DNA of 64,000 nt, taken from Paraburkholderia phenazinium. Its GTDB lineage: Bacteria > Pseudomonadota > Gammaproteobacteria > Burkholderiales > Burkholderiaceae. A program made the translations under genes and the position numbers. Where the stretch lies: assembly GCF_900100735.1 (NCBI RefSeq), contig NZ_FNCJ01000005.1, positions 248,001 to 312,000 on the forward strand, given 5' to 3'. Shown one piece after another: positions 53,267-64,000 of this stretch. The stretch's first letter is position 1; each line of letters starts with the position of its first letter. The notes under the pieces were generated by a model. The model ran no database searches. It worked only from the letters and a program-made list of their open reading frames with translations, and was not told where the DNA came from.

Positions 53267-54037
53267 ATGCTCGCTAGCCCGTCCGATCTGCAACGCCGTG
53301 CTTTCCGCGAAGGCTTGAGCGACTACTCGCCCGCGTTGATGGCGATCTTCTCCTGGGGCCTTGTCACCGGCATGGCCATGAGCAAGTCCGTGCTCACGCT
53401 GCCGCAGGCGCTCACCATGTCGCTGCTGTGCTACGCCGGTTCGTCGCAAGTGGCCGTGCTGCCGCTCTTCGCCGCCAAATTGCCGGTCTGGACCGTGCTG
53501 CTGACCGCGGCGATGGTGAATACGCGTTTCGTGATCTTCAGCGCGGGCCTCGCGCCGCATTTTTCCTATCTGCCCATGTGGCGCCGCATCGTGCTGGGTT
53601 ATTTCAACGGCGACGTCATCTACCTGCTGTTTCAGAAGAAAAGCTTTCAGACCGGTTACGTGCCGGGCAAGGAGGCGTACTTCTGGGGCATGGCGAGCGC
53701 GAGCTGGCTGTCCTGGCAGGTGTCGTCGATTCTCGGCATCCTGCTCGCCAGCATGATTCCGGATAACTGGGGTCTCGCGCTCGCCGGCACGCTGGTGCTG
53801 ATTCCGGTGATGGTGTCGGCCATCAGTAGCCGTTCGACGCTGGTCGCCGTGCTCATTGCTGGCGTCGTCGCGCTGCTCGCCTTCGACCTGCCGTACCGGC
53901 TGGCCTTGCCGCTTGCGGTGCTGACGGCGATCGTCGCCGGCAGCTGCACCGATTTGCTGATCGAGCGTGCCGACTTGCGCCGCATCCGTAACAGCGCCGG
54001 GGATTCCGGCGGCGGCTCCCGCGGAGGCTCACAATGA
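53267..54037 (+). CDS. azlC: AzlC-family branched-chain amino acid exporter, large subunit
   Basis: A 256-residue membrane protein. REGLSDYSPALMAIFSWGLVTGMAM, LLCYAGSSQVAVLPLFA and NTRFVIFSAGLAPHFSYLP are the AzlC/YgaZ pattern, with about eight helices. With AzlD it exports branched-chain amino acids or analogues. The start is placed at ATG 53267; ATG 53228 or the longer frame from 53120 are less likely. The last residues are Ser/Gly-rich. It is divergent from ilvE and overlaps azlD by four bases. Confidence 0.88.
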   Translation: MLASPSDLQRRAFREGLSDYSPALMAIFSWGLVTGMAMSKSVLTLPQALTMSLLCYAGSSQVAVLPLFAAKLPVWTVLLTAAMVNTRFVIFSAGLAPHFSYLPMWRRIVLGYFNGDVIYLLFQKKSFQTGYVPGKEAYFWGMASASWLSWQVSSILGILLASMIPDNWGLALAGTLVLIPVMVSAISSRSTLVAVLIAGVVALLAFDLPYRLALPLAVLTAIVAGSCTDLLIERADLRRIRNSAGDSGGGSRGGSQ

Positions 54038-54360
54038 CCAGCACGCAGATCTGGATTGCCATTTTCGGCATGATGTTTGTCACGGCTTTCACGCGGGCGC
54101 TGTTCCTGATTGGCGGCGAGCGCGCCGTTTTGCCGGAGCGCCTGCAGCGGATGTTGCGCTACGCGCCGGCGGCGGCGCTGGCCGCCGTGGTGCTGCCGGA
54201 TGTGGTGGCGACCCCGAATGGGCTTTCGTTCGCGCTCTCGAACCACGAGCTTTACGCGACGCTTGCCGGGCTCGGCTGGTTTTTGTGGCGGCGTACCATG
54301 CTCGGCACGATCATCGCCGGCATGCTGACTTTCACGCTCCTGCGTCTTGTTTTTCACTGA
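54034..54360 (+). CDS. azlD: AzlD-family branched-chain amino acid exporter, small subunit
   Basis: A 108-residue membrane protein with four hydrophobic helices (IWIAIFGMMFVTAFTRALFLI, YAPAAALAAVVLPDVVA and two more) and the conserved PxRLQRMLRYAP-like segment LPERLQRMLRYAPAAALA of AzlD. It overlaps azlC with ATGA and would form the transporter with it. Confidence 0.88.
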   Translation: MTSTQIWIAIFGMMFVTAFTRALFLIGGERAVLPERLQRMLRYAPAAALAAVVLPDVVATPNGLSFALSNHELYATLAGLGWFLWRRTMLGTIIAGMLTFTLLRLVFH

Positions 54361-54601
54361 CTCCCGCGTGTACGCTGCGATGCAGCATGCGCAGCGCATC
54401 TCCCAAATACGGGACATTCGCCTCGGCGCGGGGCCTGACGGGGTGGGGATCGGTTAAAATGATCGGCTTGCGGATCACTGCGCGACGCTGCGGCAGATGC
54501 CGTCGGGCCTGTTCATGGGGCCACCCCCGCGGGGCCCCTGAGCGCAGGCTGTTCGCGCGCTGTCCGTCACCGCCTTCCAATCAACTCGCAACCAAACGCT
54601 C

Positions 54602-55795
<1,194 letters not shown>

Positions 55796-55796
55796 T

Positions 55797-56324
55797 GTGA
55801 CAACGCGCTCCCCATCGGCGAAAACTGCAAAGACGCGCATGAAGTCGCCGGCCAGCAAAAACGCAGCCACCGCCAAGGCGGGCAAGGCAGCGAAAGCGGC
55901 TACCGAGTCAGCAGCGAACAGCGCAGCGCAAGCAGTCAAAGCAGGGGAGCGCACCGCAGGCTCCATCGGGACACTGCGGCAAGCGGTTCCCGCAGTTTCA
56001 CCCGCTGGTCATGCCGGCGGCGCATCATCCGAAGCACACGAAACATCCGAATCACTCGTGGCGCTCGCGGAGTTGACCACTGAGTCGGTCGCAGGCGTGC
56101 CCGCCGGGCATGCCACCGCACCGCACGCAGAACCCCGCAGCGACACTTCTGTCGTAGCCGCAGCACCGCTGGCGTCCCGCACGCTGGTCTCGAACACCGC
56201 TTTACCCCATAAAGCGACGCCGGTTTCAACTGGCGCGCAGCCCCCGGCAGCATCCTTCGGTGCGCAGCCTCCGCACCCGACTCGCAGCGCTCTTTCCAGC
56301 GATCCCATCCAGACGAGGAGACTC
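55797..56324 (+). other. in-frame Lys/Ala-rich extension upstream of pyk
   Basis: A continuous 176-codon frame, open from GTG 55797 (one base after the pgk stop) and in frame with pyruvate kinase. Residues 1-45 are rich in Lys and Ala (histone H1-like: KTAKTRMKSPASKNAATAKA), the rest in Ala, Ser, Pro and Thr. No structured domain is visible. The normal pyk start at 56325 has its own ribosome-binding site, so this could be a separate small basic protein, part of a longer kinase, or noncoding. Confidence 0.45.
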
Positions 56325-57761
56325 ATGCATCGCGCCACCAAGATTGTCGCCACCATCGGCCCGGCTTCCAGCACGCCCGAAATCCTGCTGCAAATGATTA
56401 AGGCGGGGCTCGATGTGGTGCGCCTCAATTTCTCGCACGGCACGGCCGACGACCACCGCCAGCGCGCCGAATTCGTGCGCGAAGCGGCTCGCCAGGCGGG
56501 CCGTGAAGTTGCCATCATGGCCGACCTGCAAGGCCCGAAGATCCGGGTCGGCAAGTTCGAAAACGGCAAGACCACGCTGATTCCGGGCAACCCGTTCATC
56601 CTCGACGCCGAATGCGAACTCGGCAACGACGATCGCGTCGGCCTCGACTACAAAGATCTGCCGCGCGACCTGAAACCGGGCGACGTGCTGTTGCTCAACG
56701 ACGGCCTGATCGTGCTCGATGTCGTGCGCGTGCTCGGCAGCGAGATTCACACCACCGTGAAGGTCGGCGGCGAGCTGTCGAACAACAAGGGTATCAACCG
56801 CCAGGGCGGCGGCCTGACGGCGCCCGCGCTCACGGCCAAAGACATGGAAGACATCCGCACGGCCATGTCGCTCGGCGTGGATTTCGTTGCCGTGTCGTTC
56901 CCGAAGAACGCCACCGACATGGAAATGGCCCGCCAGCTCGCGAACATAGCGGGCGCGCCTTACGGCATCAAGCCGAAGATGATCGCCAAGATCGAGCGCG
57001 CCGAAGCGATTCCGGCGCTGCAAGGCATCCTCGACGCCTCCGACGGCATCATGGTCGCGCGTGGCGATCTCGCCGTGGAAGTGGGCAATGCCGCAGTTCC
57101 GGCGCTGCAAAAGCGCATGATTCGTATGGCACGCGAATCGAACAAGTTCGTGATTACCGCCACGCAGATGATGGAGTCGATGATCTACGCTCCGGTGCCG
57201 ACCCGCGCCGAAGTGTCGGACGTCGCCAATGCGGTGCTGGACGGCACGGACGCGGTGATGCTGTCCGCCGAATCCGCAGCGGGCAAGTACCCGGTGCAGA
57301 CCATCGAGACGATGGCGGCCATCTGCGTCGAAGCGGAGAAGTCGGAGCAGTCGGAGCTGGACAAGGATTTCCTTGACCGCACCTTCACCCGCATCGACCA
57401 GTCGATCGCCATGGGCGCGCTGTTCACGGCGTTCCACCTCGGCGCCAAGGCGATCGTCGCGTTGACGGAGTCGGGCTCGACCGCGCTGTGGATGTCGCGT
57501 CACTGGACCCACGTGCCGATTTTCGCGCTCACGCCGCGGGTGGGCAGCGAGCGCGCGATGGCGATCTACCGCAACGTCACGTCGCTGCATCTGGACACCA
57601 GCAGCGACCGCGACACCGCGTTGCAGCAGGCGCTGGAGACGGTGGTGAGCAAAGGCTACGCATCGCGCGGCGACATGGTCGTGCTGACCGTCGGCGAACC
57701 GATGGGTCAGGCTGGCGGAACGAACACGCTGAAGATCGTGCGGGTCGGCGAACCGTATTGA
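56325..57761 (+). CDS. pyk: pyruvate kinase
   Basis: A 478-residue enzyme, the expected size when started at ATG 56325 with GAGGAG upstream. It transfers phosphate from phosphoenolpyruvate to ADP. Conserved blocks: KIVATIGPASSTPEIL, VRLNFSHGTADDH, MADLQGPKIRVG, the Lys-containing VDFVAVSFPKNATDME, IAKIERAEAI and the signature DGIMVARGDLAVEVG, then ITATQMMESMI and PTRAEVSDVANAVLDGTDAVMLS. The gene lies between pgk and fba, a glycolysis cluster. Confidence 0.96.
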   Translation: MHRATKIVATIGPASSTPEILLQMIKAGLDVVRLNFSHGTADDHRQRAEFVREAARQAGREVAIMADLQGPKIRVGKFENGKTTLIPGNPFILDAECELGNDDRVGLDYKDLPRDLKPGDVLLLNDGLIVLDVVRVLGSEIHTTVKVGGELSNNKGINRQGGGLTAPALTAKDMEDIRTAMSLGVDFVAVSFPKNATDMEMARQLANIAGAPYGIKPKMIAKIERAEAIPALQGILDASDGIMVARGDLAVEVGNAAVPALQKRMIRMARESNKFVITATQMMESMIYAPVPTRAEVSDVANAVLDGTDAVMLSAESAAGKYPVQTIETMAAICVEAEKSEQSELDKDFLDRTFTRIDQSIAMGALFTAFHLGAKAIVALTESGSTALWMSRHWTHVPIFALTPRVGSERAMAIYRNVTSLHLDTSSDRDTALQQALETVVSKGYASRGDMVVLTVGEPMGQAGGTNTLKIVRVGEPY

Positions 57762-57956
57762 TCGGCTTTAAAACTGCTTAGGATCGGCACGGCGAAGCAG
57801 CCGCAGCACCCCGCGAGAGGCGGCGCGCAGGCCTTTGGAGCTAGCCCCCGGGCGAGCTTCGAGCCTGCTGCCTACGGGTATGCGGCTTGCTTCGCGATAA
57901 AATTGTAAAAATAGATGCCGACGGCACAGGATTCGTTTCAATCTAAGGAGTAAAGC

Positions 57957-59021
57957 ATGCCTCTCGTATCAATGCGTCAACTGCTGGACCATGCCGCCGA
58001 AAACGGCTATGGGCTGCCGGCATTCAACGTGAACAATCTGGAGCAGGTGCAGGCCATCATGGCTGCGGCTGATCAGGTCGGCGCCCCGGTGATCATGCAA
58101 GCCTCGGCTGGCGCGCGGAAGTACGCGGGCGAACCGTTCCTGCGTCATCTGATCGAAGCGGCGATTGAGTCGTATCCGCACATTCCGGTTGTGATGCACC
58201 AGGATCACGGGCAGTCGCCGGCTGTGTGCATGGCGGCGATCCGTAGCGGCTTCACCAGCGTGATGATGGACGGCTCGCTCGAAGCCGACGGCAAGACGGT
58301 TGCGTCGTACGAGTACAACGTCGACGTGTCGCGCAAGGTCGTGGAAGCGGCACACTCGATCGGCGTGACGGTGGAAGCGGAACTCGGCGTGCTGGGTTCG
58401 CTGGAAACCATGAAGGGCGACAAGGAAGACGGCCACGGCGCGGAAGGCACGATGACGCGCGAGCAACTGCTGACCGATCCGGAGCAGGCCGCCGACTTCG
58501 TCAAGCTGACGCAGTGCGATGCGCTGGCAATCGCCATCGGCACGTCACACGGTGCGTACAAATTCAGCAAGAAGCCCACGGGCGACATTCTGTCGATCCA
58601 GCGCATCAAGGAAATTCACCAGCGCATTCCGAACACCCACCTGGTGATGCACGGTTCGTCCTCGGTGCCGCAGGAGCTGCTCGCGGAAATCCGCGAATTC
58701 GGCGGCGACATGAAGGAAACCTACGGCGTGCCGGTCGAAGAAATTCAGGAAGGCATCAAGCACGGCGTGCGCAAGGTTAATATCGATACTGACCTGCGTC
58801 TGGCGATCACCGGTGCGATCCGCCGCTACCTGGCGGAAAATCCGGGCAAGTTCGACCCGCGCGATTACCTGAAGCCGGCGCGCGAAGCGGCCAGGAAGAT
58901 TTGCGTGGACCGTTTCGTCGCTTTTGGCGCCGAAGGCCAGGCTGGCAAGATCAAGCCCATTTCGCTTGATAAAATTGCGGAGAAGTACAAGTCGGGCAGC
59001 CTCGCACAGGTCGTCCGCTAA
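57957..59021 (+). CDS. fba: class II fructose-bisphosphate aldolase
   Basis: A 354-residue zinc aldolase that splits fructose-1,6-bisphosphate into triose phosphates (and reverses this in gluconeogenesis). It shows [31 protein letters not shown] with the zinc histidine and the following Asp, [11 protein letters not shown], and [18 protein letters not shown] near the C-terminus. Length matches the CbbA-type class II enzymes of Burkholderia. AAGGAG precedes the ATG. Confidence 0.95.
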   Translation: MPLVSMRQLLDHAAENGYGLPAFNVNNLEQVQAIMAAADQVGAPVIMQASAGARKYAGEPFLRHLIEAAIESYPHIPVVMHQDHGQSPAVCMAAIRSGFTSVMMDGSLEADGKTVASYEYNVDVSRKVVEAAHSIGVTVEAELGVLGSLETMKGDKEDGHGAEGTMTREQLLTDPEQAADFVKLTQCDALAIAIGTSHGAYKFSKKPTGDILSIQRIKEIHQRIPNTHLVMHGSSSVPQELLAEIREFGGDMKETYGVPVEEIQEGIKHGVRKVNIDTDLRLAITGAIRRYLAENPGKFDPRDYLKPAREAARKICVDRFVAFGAEGQAGKIKPISLDKIAEKYKSGSLAQVVR

Positions 59022-59079
59022 GGCAGTACCTAGGCAGCACAGCGCGGATCTGGCCATCCGGCCAGGTTGCAGCACGTTT

Positions 59080-59119
59080 CGCCGTTCCCGCATCATAGGG
59101 GGAACGGCGTTTCCCTTTT
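59080..59119 (+). terminator. intrinsic terminator after fba
   Basis: CGCCGTTCCC (59080-59089) and GGGAACGGCG (59100-59109) with a 10-base loop, followed by TTTCCCTTTTG. Confidence 0.75.
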
Positions 59120-59162
59120 GTTCCGGTCTCACTTTTTGCCCCACTTTTAGCGAACTACGACG

Positions 59163-60053
59163 ATGTCTACCCTCTACGAATCCACGCTCCGCTCGCTGCC
59201 GCTGCTCGGCCGCGGCAAGGTCCGCGACAACTATGCGGTGGGCAACGACCAGTTGCTGATCGTCACCACCGACCGTCTGTCGGCGTTCGACGTCATCATG
59301 GGCGAGCCGATTCCGAACAAGGGTCGCGTGCTGAACCAGATGGCCAACTTCTGGTTCGACAAGTTGAAGCACATCGTGCCGAATCACCTGAGCGGCGTGG
59401 CGCCGGAGTCGGTGGTGGCGGCAGACGAAGCCGAGCAGGTGAAGGGCCGCGCCGTGGTGGTGAAGCGCCTCGAGCCGATCCTCGTCGAAGCGGTGGTGCG
59501 CGGCTATCTGGCTGGCAGCGGCTGGAAAGACTACCAGGCCACGGGCGCCGTGTGCGGCGTCGAACTGCCGCCGGGCCTGCAAAATGCGCAGAAGCTGCCC
59601 GAGCCGATCTTCACGCCGGCAGCCAAGGCCGAAATGGGCCACCACGACGAGAACATCACCTACAACGAGATGGAACGCCGCATCGGCACCGAACTGTCGG
59701 CCACGATCCGCGACATCTCGATCAAGCTGTACAAGGAAGCGGCGGACTACGCCGCAACCCGCGGCATCATCATTGCCGACACCAAATTCGAATTCGGTCT
59801 GGACAATCACGGCAAGCTGTACCTGATGGACGAGGCGCTGACGGCCGATTCGTCGCGCTTCTGGCCGGCGGACGAGTATCAGGTGGGCACCAACCCGCCG
59901 TCGTTCGACAAGCAGTTCGTGCGCGACTGGCTGGAAACCCAGCCGTGGAAGAAAGAGCCGCCGGCGCCGAAGCTGCCGGACGAGGTCGTCACGAAGACGG
60001 CCGCTAAGTATCAGGAAGCGCTCGAGCGCCTGACCGGGCAGAAGCTCGCTTAA
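59163..60053 (+). CDS. purC: SAICAR synthase
   Basis: A 296-residue enzyme (phosphoribosylaminoimidazole-succinocarboxamide synthase) that joins CAIR with aspartate in purine synthesis. Conserved features: [54 protein letters not shown] and [23 protein letters not shown]. It heads a purC-purE-purK-tsaC run, with purE 40 bases later. Confidence 0.96.
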   Translation: MSTLYESTLRSLPLLGRGKVRDNYAVGNDQLLIVTTDRLSAFDVIMGEPIPNKGRVLNQMANFWFDKLKHIVPNHLSGVAPESVVAADEAEQVKGRAVVVKRLEPILVEAVVRGYLAGSGWKDYQATGAVCGVELPPGLQNAQKLPEPIFTPAAKAEMGHHDENITYNEMERRIGTELSATIRDISIKLYKEAADYAATRGIIIADTKFEFGLDNHGKLYLMDEALTADSSRFWPADEYQVGTNPPSFDKQFVRDWLETQPWKKEPPAPKLPDEVVTKTAAKYQEALERLTGQKLA

Positions 60054-60093
60054 CGCCGCGAGAGCAGATTAGGAAGATGAGGAAGTCTCACAG

Positions 60094-60630
60094 ATGAGCC
60101 AAGTCCAGACTGCCCAGGCAGCACAAACGGCACATACGCATGCTGCGCCGCTCGTCGGCGTGCTGATGGGGTCCAGTTCCGACTGGGAAGTCATGAAGCA
60201 CGCCGTTGCGATCCTGCAGGAATTCGGCGTACCGTATGAAGCGAAGGTCGTATCCGCGCACCGGATGCCCGACGAGATGTTCGAGTATGCGGAGAAGGCG
60301 CGCGAGCGCGGCCTGCGCGCAATCATCGCGGGCGCTGGCGGCGCTGCGCACTTGCCCGGCATGCTGGCCGCCAAGACCACGGTGCCCGTGCTCGGCGTGC
60401 CGGTGGCGAGCAAGTATCTGAAGGGTGTCGATTCGCTGCATTCGATCGTGCAGATGCCCAAAGGCGTGCCGGTCGCGACGTTTGCGATCGGCGAAGCGGG
60501 CGCGGCCAACGCGGCGCTGTTCGCTGTGTCGATTTTGAGCGTGACTTCGACCGAATACGCGAACGCGCTCGCCGCGTTCCGTGTGCGGCAGAACGAAGCC
60601 GCGCACGCGATGGTTTTGCCCGCGCTGTAA
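60094..60630 (+). CDS. purE: N5-carboxyaminoimidazole ribonucleotide mutase
   Basis: A 178-residue class I PurE. It moves the carboxylate of N5-CAIR to give [37 protein letters not shown] and [15 protein letters not shown] are the standard signatures, with the conserved histidine in SAHRMP. Its N-terminus carries about 20 extra Ala/Gln/Thr-rich residues. It works with PurK, whose gene follows. Confidence 0.96.
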   Translation: MSQVQTAQAAQTAHTHAAPLVGVLMGSSSDWEVMKHAVAILQEFGVPYEAKVVSAHRMPDEMFEYAEKARERGLRAIIAGAGGAAHLPGMLAAKTTVPVLGVPVASKYLKGVDSLHSIVQMPKGVPVATFAIGEAGAANAALFAVSILSVTSTEYANALAAFRVRQNEAAHAMVLPAL

Positions 60631-60744
60631 GCGCGTCTTTGAAGACCCGATGAAGGCCGGATGACGGCCTGATCGGACGTGATCGGGCCTGATGTCCATT
60701 GCCTGACCCCCGGTGCGGCGCGCAGCGATGCGCGCCGGCCGTGA

Positions 60745-61953
<1,209 letters not shown>

Positions 61954-61966
61954 CGCGCGCGCCATC

Positions 61967-63067
61967 ATGCCGGATCAAGCTAAACCTGCCGACGCTGCGG
62001 CGGCCGCTGTCTCAGCCGCTGCCAAGGCTGCCCAAGCTTCTGGCGCCACACCGGGCGTCACTGCCGTGAGCGCTGCCCAAATCGAGCACGCCGCCGCGCT
62101 GCTCGACGCCGGTGAACTGGTCGCGTTCCCGACCGAAACCGTCTACGGCCTAGGCGGCGACGCCCAGAGCCCCGACGCGGTAGCGCGTATCTACGCAGCG
62201 AAAGGGCGGCCGGCGAATCATCCGGTGATCGTGCACCTCGCGCCGCACGGCGATCCGGGGTATTGGGTCGAGCATTTGCCGCCGGAAGCGCTGCGGCTCA
62301 TCGATGCTTTCTGGCCCGGTCCGCTCACCCTGATTCTCAAGCGCGCTGCGCATATCCCCGCTGCCGTGAGCGGTGGACAGGACTCGGTCGGTTTGCGCTG
62401 CCCGTCGCATCCCGTGGCGCAGGCGCTGCTCGACGCATTCAGCGCACTGCGCGGTGGTCACGGCGGGGTAGCTGCACCGTCGGCGAACCGTTTTGGTCAC
62501 GTGAGCCCGACCACGGCGCAACACGTGCGTGACGAGTTCGGCGGCACGATTCATGTGCTCGACGGTGGTTCGTCGGATGTCGGCATCGAGTCGACCATCC
62601 TCGATTTGTCGCGCGGCTTTCCGGCGCTGCTGCGCCCTGGACGGGTGACGCCTCAGGATATCGCCGAAGTGCTGGGCGAGGCGCCGCGTCTGCCGGATGG
62701 CTCGGATGCGACGGCGCCGCGAGCATCGGGCACGCTCAAGGCGCACTACGCGCCGCGCACGCCGCTCGCGCTGCTGCCATTCGAGGCGCTGGAGCCCTTA
62801 CTGGCGGCGCGTGAATCCAATGAGCGCGTGGCGCTGGTGGCCCGCGTGTCGCGCGCAGGCCACTGGGCCGATGCCGACGGTGTGCACTTCATGGCCGCGC
62901 CCGAAGATCCCCATGTGTACGCGCGTGAACTCTACAGTTTGCTGCGTGCACTCGACCGGGCGAACGTGACCCGCATTCTGATCGAGAAGCTGCCGGATAC
63001 GATCGAATGGATCGCAGTGAACGACCGGCTCGGCCGGGCGGCTGCGGCGTTCGAAGCGCAGGGGTAG
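61967..63067 (+). CDS. L-threonylcarbamoyladenylate synthase (Sua5 type)
   Basis: A 366-residue enzyme that activates threonylcarbamate for the t6A modification of ANN-decoding tRNAs. Residues about 45-240 form the YrdC/TsaC domain: GELVAFPTETVYGLGGDA, KGRPANHPVIVHLA, PLTLILKR and SVGLRCPSHPVAQALL. A Sua5 C-terminal domain follows (APRASGTLKAHYAPRTPL). Presence of that domain makes it Sua5 rather than the short TsaC type. The first 40 residues are Ala-rich and probably disordered. It starts 13 bases after the purK stop. Confidence 0.92.
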   Translation: MPDQAKPADAAAAAVSAAAKAAQASGATPGVTAVSAAQIEHAAALLDAGELVAFPTETVYGLGGDAQSPDAVARIYAAKGRPANHPVIVHLAPHGDPGYWVEHLPPEALRLIDAFWPGPLTLILKRAAHIPAAVSGGQDSVGLRCPSHPVAQALLDAFSALRGGHGGVAAPSANRFGHVSPTTAQHVRDEFGGTIHVLDGGSSDVGIESTILDLSRGFPALLRPGRVTPQDIAEVLGEAPRLPDGSDATAPRASGTLKAHYAPRTPLALLPFEALEPLLAARESNERVALVARVSRAGHWADADGVHFMAAPEDPHVYARELYSLLRALDRANVTRILIEKLPDTIEWIAVNDRLGRAAAAFEAQG

Positions 63068-63089
63068 GTTTCAGTTCCGAGTTGCCAAA

Positions 63090-63130
63090 ATGCCAATAAT
63101 TGGCATGAAAATACCAGTTGTTGGCATGAA
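63090..63130. promoter_or_regulatory. dyad and direct repeats, possible operator
   Basis: A perfect dyad ATGCCAAT-A-ATTGGCAT (63090-63106) overlaps TTGGCATGAA, which recurs 21 bases later at 63121-63130; a further TGCCAA lies at 63083-63088. Two-turn spacing is typical for protein binding. It lies in the 3' region between convergent genes, so its target is unclear. Confidence 0.4.
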
Positions 63131-63190
63131 TTTACTCGGCGTGAGCACCGTCACCCACAAGCTGTCTCCAACTCACGTCCACCAAACAAA

Positions 63191-63218
63191 AAGGCCCGGC
63201 TGAACCCAGCCGGGCCTT
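63191..63218. terminator. bidirectional intrinsic terminator
   Basis: AAGGCCCGGCT (63191-63201) and AGCCGGGCCTT (63208-63218) with a 6-base loop and short T-runs on both sides. It separates the convergent Sua5 and esterase genes. Confidence 0.85.
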
Positions 63219-63268
63219 TCACTACCACTAAGGTAACGGCAGATCGCCCCGATCCGCCGCTTCCCCAA

Positions 63269-64000
63269 TTACTTACCCAAACCGGTCGCCGCGACCTGCT
63301 GCTCGACGTACTGCGCGAACAGAGCATGCATGTGCGTGCTCGGGTGGACCGTGTCCGCGAACATGTAGGTCTGGTCAGCGCCAGCCACCGTGTAGGTCTG
63401 CGGCGAGCAGAACAGCGACGAGCCGAACTGTGCGCCGTACTGGGCAGCGGTCAGTCCGTTGGTTGCGCCCGGATTCGCAGTGGCGTACGCGGTTGCGTTG
63501 GCGATCATCGACGACAGGTTACACGCCGTGCCCGTGTTGGACACCGTGAAGCCGAGCGACTGGTAGTTCGGCAATTGCTGATCGAGCCACGTGAACGCAT
63601 CGACCACGATGACTTTGCCGTTGCCCACCAGGCCGAGCTGCGTCAGGGCCTGGACCAGCATGCCGTTATACGCCGCGGTAATCCCCGACAGCAGTGCTGC
63701 CGAGCCAGGCGTGGCCGCGTTGGCTGCAACGCCGAGCGGCGTATTGCCAATGTCCGGCACCGTCGACACGACCACGTGGGTCGCACCCGAGTTGACGATG
63801 GTCTGGACTTGAGCGGCAAGCTGGGCAGCGGCCTGCGCGATCTGCGGGTTGGACAACTGCTGCAGGTAGCCGGCGATGAACTCCACCTGGCCCGCCTGTG
63901 TGTTCGGCAGCAGGCCGGCCGCCACTTCCTGCGGATATACCGTCTGCAGTGCGGTGGCGAGCGCCGTCAGATTGGCGGTGGTCGCGAACTGGAAGATGTC
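63269..64000 (-). CDS. SGNH/GDSL esterase-like protein (partial, runs off right edge)
   Basis: About 244 C-terminal residues are visible; the start lies beyond the window. Features fit an SGNH hydrolase: HVVVSTVPDIGNTPLG (block III-like with the conserved Asn), and FADTVHPSTHMHALFAQYVEQQ, the block V Asp-x-x-His pair. Many Ala and Gln residues and paired cysteines (ACNLSSM, LFCSPQTY) suggest a secreted or outer-membrane-bound esterase or lipase. No autotransporter barrel is seen after the catalytic domain; it ends in ATGLGK. Substrate unknown. Confidence 0.8.
   Translation of the reverse strand, partial: DIFQFATTANLTALATALQTVYPQEVAAGLLPNTQAGQVEFIAGYLQQLSNPQIAQAAAQLAAQVQTIVNSGATHVVVSTVPDIGNTPLGVAANAATPGSAALLSGITAAYNGMLVQALTQLGLVGNGKVIVVDAFTWLDQQLPNYQSLGFTVSNTGTACNLSSMIANATAYATANPGATNGLTAAQYGAQFGSSLFCSPQTYTVAGADQTYMFADTVHPSTHMHALFAQYVEQQVAATGLGK

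Overview
The window reads as a chromosomal segment of a Burkholderiaceae bacterium, most likely Paraburkholderia. Reasons are high GC with Burkholderia-type gene neighbourhoods: recA-recX-DUF2889-sucC-sucD-terC-pilin-pglL-moaC; waaF-zinc finger-ilvE-azlCD-pgk-pyk-fba-purC-purE-purK-tsaC. The assignment comes from gene content and order only.

Left part (1-20.2 kb) is accessory metabolism and regulation. It holds a partial HipA-type kinase at the edge, a gamma-glutamyltransferase family enzyme, a ferritin-like protein, the RNA helicase RhlE, a hemolysin-III membrane protein, a pair of c-type cytochrome genes without a dehydrogenase, a CopD protein behind a CopC remnant, galactonate dehydratase with a divergent GntR regulator, a DHA2 efflux pump with a divergent MarR regulator, two stand-alone receiver proteins, and small or hydrolase genes.

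The middle (20,279-34,436) is a 14.1 kb integrated element in the 3' end of a tRNA with a CAU anticodon (34,420-34,496). It is bounded by an 18-bp direct repeat. It carries a tyrosine integrase beside the tRNA, a XRE regulator, a mobC-relaxase pair with a likely oriT, a D5/P4-type helicase, an iteron-like cluster that could be its replication origin, and cargo. The cargo includes a three-gene operon preceded by a perfect LexA box (a protein whose C-terminus resembles a COMM domain plus two membrane proteins), an orphan PD-(D/E)XK nuclease-like protein, a stand-alone WYL-like protein, a DUF4145 protein, a lipoprotein, a two-helix membrane protein and an outer-membrane barrel. With mobilization genes but no transfer apparatus, it is best described as an integrative mobilizable element that may replicate after excision. 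It also gives the host tRNA a new terminator.

The right part (34.5-64 kb) is core genome. It has an MFS transporter, a two-component system next to SOS-controlled recA-recX, succinyl-CoA synthetase, TerC, a pilin-like protein with a PglL O-oligosaccharyltransferase, MoaC, LPS heptosyltransferase, branched-chain aminotransferase with AzlCD, lower glycolysis (pgk, pyk, fba), purine synthesis (purC, purE, purK), a TsaC/Sua5 enzyme and a partial SGNH esterase.

The most novel part is the element, especially the SOS-linked three-gene operon at 20,446-22,333 and the candidate origin at 22,415-22,666. No homology search was run; family names come from motifs and remembered families.
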